Shown here one piece after another: positions 5,033 through 6,998 of a DNA stretch of 6,998 bases. This DNA is from Kiloniellales bacterium. Lineage in GTDB: Bacteria; Pseudomonadota; Alphaproteobacteria; Kiloniellales; JAKSDN01. Positions within the stretch are counted from its first letter, which is position 1. Each line of letters opens with the position of its first letter. The notes under the pieces were generated by a model. It searched no databases and was not told where the DNA came from. It saw only the letters and a program-made list of their open reading frames with translations. The translations under genes were made by a program, and so were the position numbers. The DNA lies in contig JAKSDN010000307.1 in assembly GCA_022360075.1 (NCBI GenBank), positions 1 through 6,998 on the forward strand, given 5' to 3'.

Positions 5033-5144
5033 GCGTGCTTCGAGACGCGCTCTGTCGAGCGCTCCTCAGCATGAGGAGCAATCTTAATGCCAGCAAAGGC
5101 CTTCCTCATGCTGAGGAGCCCCAAAGGGGCGTCTCGAAGCACGC
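5033..5144. repeat. Inverted pair of alphaproteobacterial palindromic repeats
   Basis: Two units face each other. The outer arms GCGTGCTTCGAGACGC (5033-5048) and its complement (5129-5144) match over 16 bases. The inner arms (5061-5077 and 5103-5119) match over 17 bases. Each unit is itself built of hairpins: GCGCTC/GAGCGC (5047-5062) and GCTCCTCA/TGAGGAGC (5061-5079) in the first; TCCTCA/TGAGGA (5103-5117) and GCCCC/GGGGC (5118-5130) in the second. Units with the CCTCATGCTGAGG and GTCTCGAAGCACG cores are a common dispersed intergenic repeat in Alphaproteobacteria. The pair could fold into one long stem or two cruciforms, and lies between the FliL-like gene and the mini-protein operon. Confidence 0.88.
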
Positions 5145-5267
5145 ACCCCAGCGCTGCAGCCAAGATCGGAAAGCGCCACCACCGCTCGATCCTGCCAACA
5201 CGGACCGGACTTCTGCCCTTCTTACGAGTAGTTGGCGGACAGCAGAGCGGAAGGGAGGACCTTCCCA

Positions 5268-5735
5268 TCAGCCTTGCTGCTGCTGCTCGAACTCGCGCTT
5301 GGTCATGATGTTGACGAGGATACCATCGACCTCGTCGCCGCCGAGGACCCGCTGGGCGACGGCCATGAGGCGTTTCCTCAAGATCAGTCTCGCGTGCTCG
5401 TGCTCCAGCATGATCCGCCGGGAATAGAGCGCGTGCAGCTCGGACCGGAAGGCGTCCTTGAGCTGGAGATTGGAGTAGAAGGCCGCGCGACGGCCTTCGC
5501 TGGTCTTGAGCTCGAGGATGATGGTGAAGGTCAGATGTTGGATGACCCTGCCATCGCGGATGACCGGCATGACGAGGGGGTCGAAGTCGACGAAGACCCG
5601 CACCGGCGGGTTATCCTCCTCCTCTTCGACGACCACCTCCTCGGCGGGCGGCTCGCGCAGCAAGAACCACCAGGCGGCGCCCCCGCCCCCGCCGGCGACC
5701 ACGAGCAGACCGACGATGATGATCAGGATCTTCAC
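5268..5735 (-). CDS. FliL-like membrane-anchored protein
   Basis: The 155-residue product opens with one membrane helix, MKILIIIVGLLVVAGGGGG then AAWWFLL (1-26), and a proline- and glutamate-rich linker (29-44, EEVVVEEEED). The periplasmic domain (45-155) reads VRVFVDFDPLVMPV, HLTFTIILELKT (67-78), then helices including LKDAFRSELHAL (92-103), and ends with VDGILVNIMTKREFEQQQQ. The order of N-terminal helix, Gly run, acidic linker, a beta strand with long aliphatic residues, and a late I-V-x-x-I-x-x-x-x-F strand resembles FliL, the stator-associated protein of the flagellar basal body. Length is also typical. The match is by pattern, and no flagellar gene adjoins it, so fliL is not assigned. 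The start is GTG 5735 with AAGG four bases upstream. It lies 138 bases downstream of thiL, probably with its own promoter. Confidence 0.8.
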   Translation of the reverse strand: MKILIIIVGLLVVAGGGGGAAWWFLLREPPAEEVVVEEEEDNPPVRVFVDFDPLVMPVIRDGRVIQHLTFTIILELKTSEGRRAAFYSNLQLKDAFRSELHALYSRRIMLEHEHARLILRKRLMAVAQRVLGGDEVDGILVNIMTKREFEQQQQG

Positions 5736-5798
5736 GACACCTTAACCTTGCCCCAGCCGCCGACTCGCCGCGCAAGCGAGCTTCATCCGTCACTCGAC

Positions 5799-5834
5799 AT
5801 AATAACTTCTCTATTTCAATGAGTTGTTAACGGA
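5799..5834 (-). promoter_or_regulatory. AT-rich candidate promoter of the FliL-like gene
   Basis: In the 138-base gap between thiL and the FliL-like gene this is the only AT-rich patch. On the minus strand it reads GTTAAC, then CATTGAAATAG, then AAGTTATTATG. TTGAAA and TATTAT resemble promoter hexamers but are only 9 bases apart; TTAACA to AGTTAT gives 17 bases with a weak -10. The same CATTGAAATAG occurs upstream of the mini-protein gene (4919-4929). Position supports a promoter; the exact elements are not resolved. Confidence 0.3.
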
Positions 5835-5873
5835 TCGACGATGGCGGCAAGGCCTCGGCGGGGCACGCCCGGC

Positions 5874-6854
5874 TCAGAAATGCGACCACCCCCGGCGCTC
5901 CAGCGGCAGCTCGGCGCCGGAGTGGTCGACGACCGTGACCCCCTGCCCGGCCCGCAGGGACCCAATCGGCGTCAGGGCCAGCGAGAGGCCGGCGGCCAGG
6001 CGATCGACCGCCGGCGCTGCGTCGGGCCGGACCGCGAAGGCCAGCTCGTAGTCGTCGCCGCCGGTCAGGAGAGCCCCCAGAAGGGCCGGGTCTTCCGCGA
6101 CGGCAGCCTGCGCGGCCGGCGAGAGCGGCACCCGCTCGGCTTCGATGGCGGCGGCAAGACCCGACTCCGCGGCAAGATGGCCGACGTCCGCCACCAGGCC
6201 GTCCGAGACGTCGATCGCCGCACGGGCCAGCCGATCGCGCGCCAGCGCCGTGCCAAGCGCCAGGCGCGGTCGAGGCCGGCGATAGCGCTCGATCAGCGCG
6301 GCCCGCGCCTCGGCGCCCAGCCCCGTCAAGCCACCTTGCTGCAGTTTCAAGCCAAGGAAGGAATCACCGATCGTGCCGGAAACGTAGAGCCGGTCGCCGG
6401 CCTGGGCACCCTTGCGCCGCAGGGCCTGGCCGGCCTCGACCGTACCGAGGGCCGTCAAGGACAACACCACCTGCTCGCCGCCGCAGGTCGTGTCGCCGCC
6501 CAGCAGCGAGAGGCCGAAATTCTGCTGGTCGCGCGCCAGCCCGGCGGCGAAGGCGGACATCCAGGCCTCGGTATCGACCGCCGGCAAGGTGACGGTGACC
6601 AGATAGCCGAGCGGCTCGGCGCCCATGGCCGCGAGATCGGAAAGGTTCACCCGCAGCAGCTTCTGCGCCACGAGATCGGGCGGGTCCGCCGGCAAGAAGT
6701 GAACGCCGGAGACCAGGGCATCGGCGGTGAGCACGAGCTCGCGGCCCGGGGGCAGCGAGAGCAAGGCTGCGTCGTCGCCAAGGCCCAGCGCCCCGGGCGC
6801 TTCGCGCGCCAAGGGACGGAGGTACTCGCGGATCAGGTCGAATTCACCGAGCAC
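5874..6854 (-). CDS. thiL: Thiamine-monophosphate kinase
   Basis: ThiL phosphorylates thiamine monophosphate with ATP to give thiamine diphosphate, the active cofactor, in the cytoplasm. The 326-residue product has the full set of family motifs in order: GLGDDAAL (24-31), TADALVSGVHF (43-53), VNLSDLAAMGA (69-79), LLGGDTT (117-123), DVSDGLVAD (215-223) and LTGGDDYEL (263-271). The acidic residues that hold magnesium and ATP (D27, D28, D45, D73, D121, D218) are all present, so the enzyme should be active. Length is normal. The start is GTG 6854, followed by LGEFDLI, the usual N-terminus; the ribosome site is poor. It begins 11 bases after the nusB stop, suggesting translational coupling within a nusB-thiL operon, an arrangement common in proteobacteria next to riboflavin genes. 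Confidence 0.97.
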   Translation of the reverse strand: MLGEFDLIREYLRPLAREAPGALGLGDDAALLSLPPGRELVLTADALVSGVHFLPADPPDLVAQKLLRVNLSDLAAMGAEPLGYLVTVTLPAVDTEAWMSAFAAGLARDQQNFGLSLLGGDTTCGGEQVVLSLTALGTVEAGQALRRKGAQAGDRLYVSGTIGDSFLGLKLQQGGLTGLGAEARAALIERYRRPRPRLALGTALARDRLARAAIDVSDGLVADVGHLAAESGLAAAIEAERVPLSPAAQAAVAEDPALLGALLTGGDDYELAFAVRPDAAPAVDRLAAGLSLALTPIGSLRAGQGVTVVDHSGAELPLERRGWSHF

Positions 6855-6865
6855 TGAAAGCAGCC

Positions 6866-6998
6866 TTAGACGGCGCCTGCCATCCTCGTCAGAGCGTCGT
6901 CGCTGCCGTCGAATTCTTCAGGACGCAGAATCCGGGCAATGCGGTCGAGGATACCGTTGGCCATGCCTGGCTCCTTGCCGGTGAAGAAGGCATGGGCC
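6866..6998 (-). CDS. nusB: Transcription antitermination factor NusB (C-terminal part)
   Basis: The last 43 residues before TAA at 6866-6868 read AHAFFTGKEPGMANGILDRI, then ARILRPEEFDG and a short acidic tail. The A-x-A-FF-x-G-KEPG-x-x-N-x-x-LD pattern is the C-terminal helix region of NusB, which binds boxA RNA together with NusE (S10) in rRNA antitermination. The 5' part lies beyond the window edge. Close spacing (11 bases) to thiL and the same strand support the identification. Confidence 0.92.
   Translation of the reverse strand, partial: AHAFFTGKEPGMANGILDRIARILRPEEFDGSDDALTRMAGAV

Larger units (their letters stand above)
4824..5267. other. Non-coding stretch with repeats
   Basis: No convincing gene is seen in these 444 bases; the open frames that cross it run through the palindromic repeat and lack ribosome sites or recognisable protein character. 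It contains the 14-bp inverted repeat at 4853-4866, the sequence CTATTTCAATG at 4919-4929 (also found at 5811-5821), the palindromic repeat pair at 5033-5144, and a small hairpin (GGAAGG at 5249-5254 with CCTTCC at 5260-5265) just after the FliL-like gene stop, without a T tract. Confidence 0.6.

Noticed and set aside
5841..6857. 338-codon plus-strand open frame
   Set aside because: It is the antisense shadow of thiL, whose motifs are complete; the plus-strand translation is Arg/Gln/Gly-rich with no family pattern.
1..6998. tRNA, rRNA, CRISPR array, transposase or phage genes
   Set aside because: None seen on either strand: no regularly spaced direct repeats, no tRNA-like cloverleaf noticed in the gaps, and no open frame resembling a transposase or integrase.

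Overview
The window looks like chromosomal DNA of a high-GC alphaproteobacterium, most likely from the Rhodospirillales or a neighbouring order. The reasons are the strong G/C preference at third codon positions, the nusB-thiL gene pair, and a palindromic intergenic repeat of a type widespread in Alphaproteobacteria (CCTCA-TGC-TGAGG joined to GTCTCGAAGCACG). Most genes are on the minus strand. The order cannot be fixed from this sequence alone.

Layout: (a) 1-138 is the end of an unrecognised plus-strand gene. (b) 176-308 is a 133-bp two-hairpin repeat whose near-identical inverted copy is at 3961-4093. (c) 353-2179 is a tight minus-strand operon of three inner-membrane genes: a MotA/TolQ/ExbB-type channel protein, then a protein with an ExbD/TolR-like aspartate-bearing membrane helix and an unusual beta-rich periplasmic domain, then a protein with two membrane segments and a soluble tail. 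(d) 2447-3300 (minus) holds an exported small protein followed by a single-domain PilZ protein. (e) 3600-3872 (plus) is a small glycine-zipper lipoprotein with a possible terminator. (f) 4116-4792 (minus) is a 54-residue membrane mini-protein followed by a glycine-zipper surface-antigen-like protein. (g) 4824-5267 is non-coding and carries a palindromic repeat pair. (h) 5268-5735 (minus) is a FliL-like protein. (i) 5874-6998 (minus) is thiL preceded by the end of nusB.

The theme is the cell envelope. The three-gene operon has the parts of a proton-driven stator: a four-helix channel subunit and a partner helix carrying the expected aspartate. It lacks the usual output domains (OmpA-like peptidoglycan binding, ExbD/TolR periplasmic domain). 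It is the best candidate for an undescribed system here. The PilZ protein, the FliL-like protein, the glycine-zipper proteins and two CtrA-like sites fit an envelope or motility setting, but a functional link between them is inference. thiL and nusB are housekeeping genes.

The inverted pair of 133-bp elements brackets everything from the stator-like operon to the lipoprotein gene. The element looks like a non-autonomous, MITE-like repeat. It ends in CTAG and its hairpin pairing is largely kept where the two copies differ.
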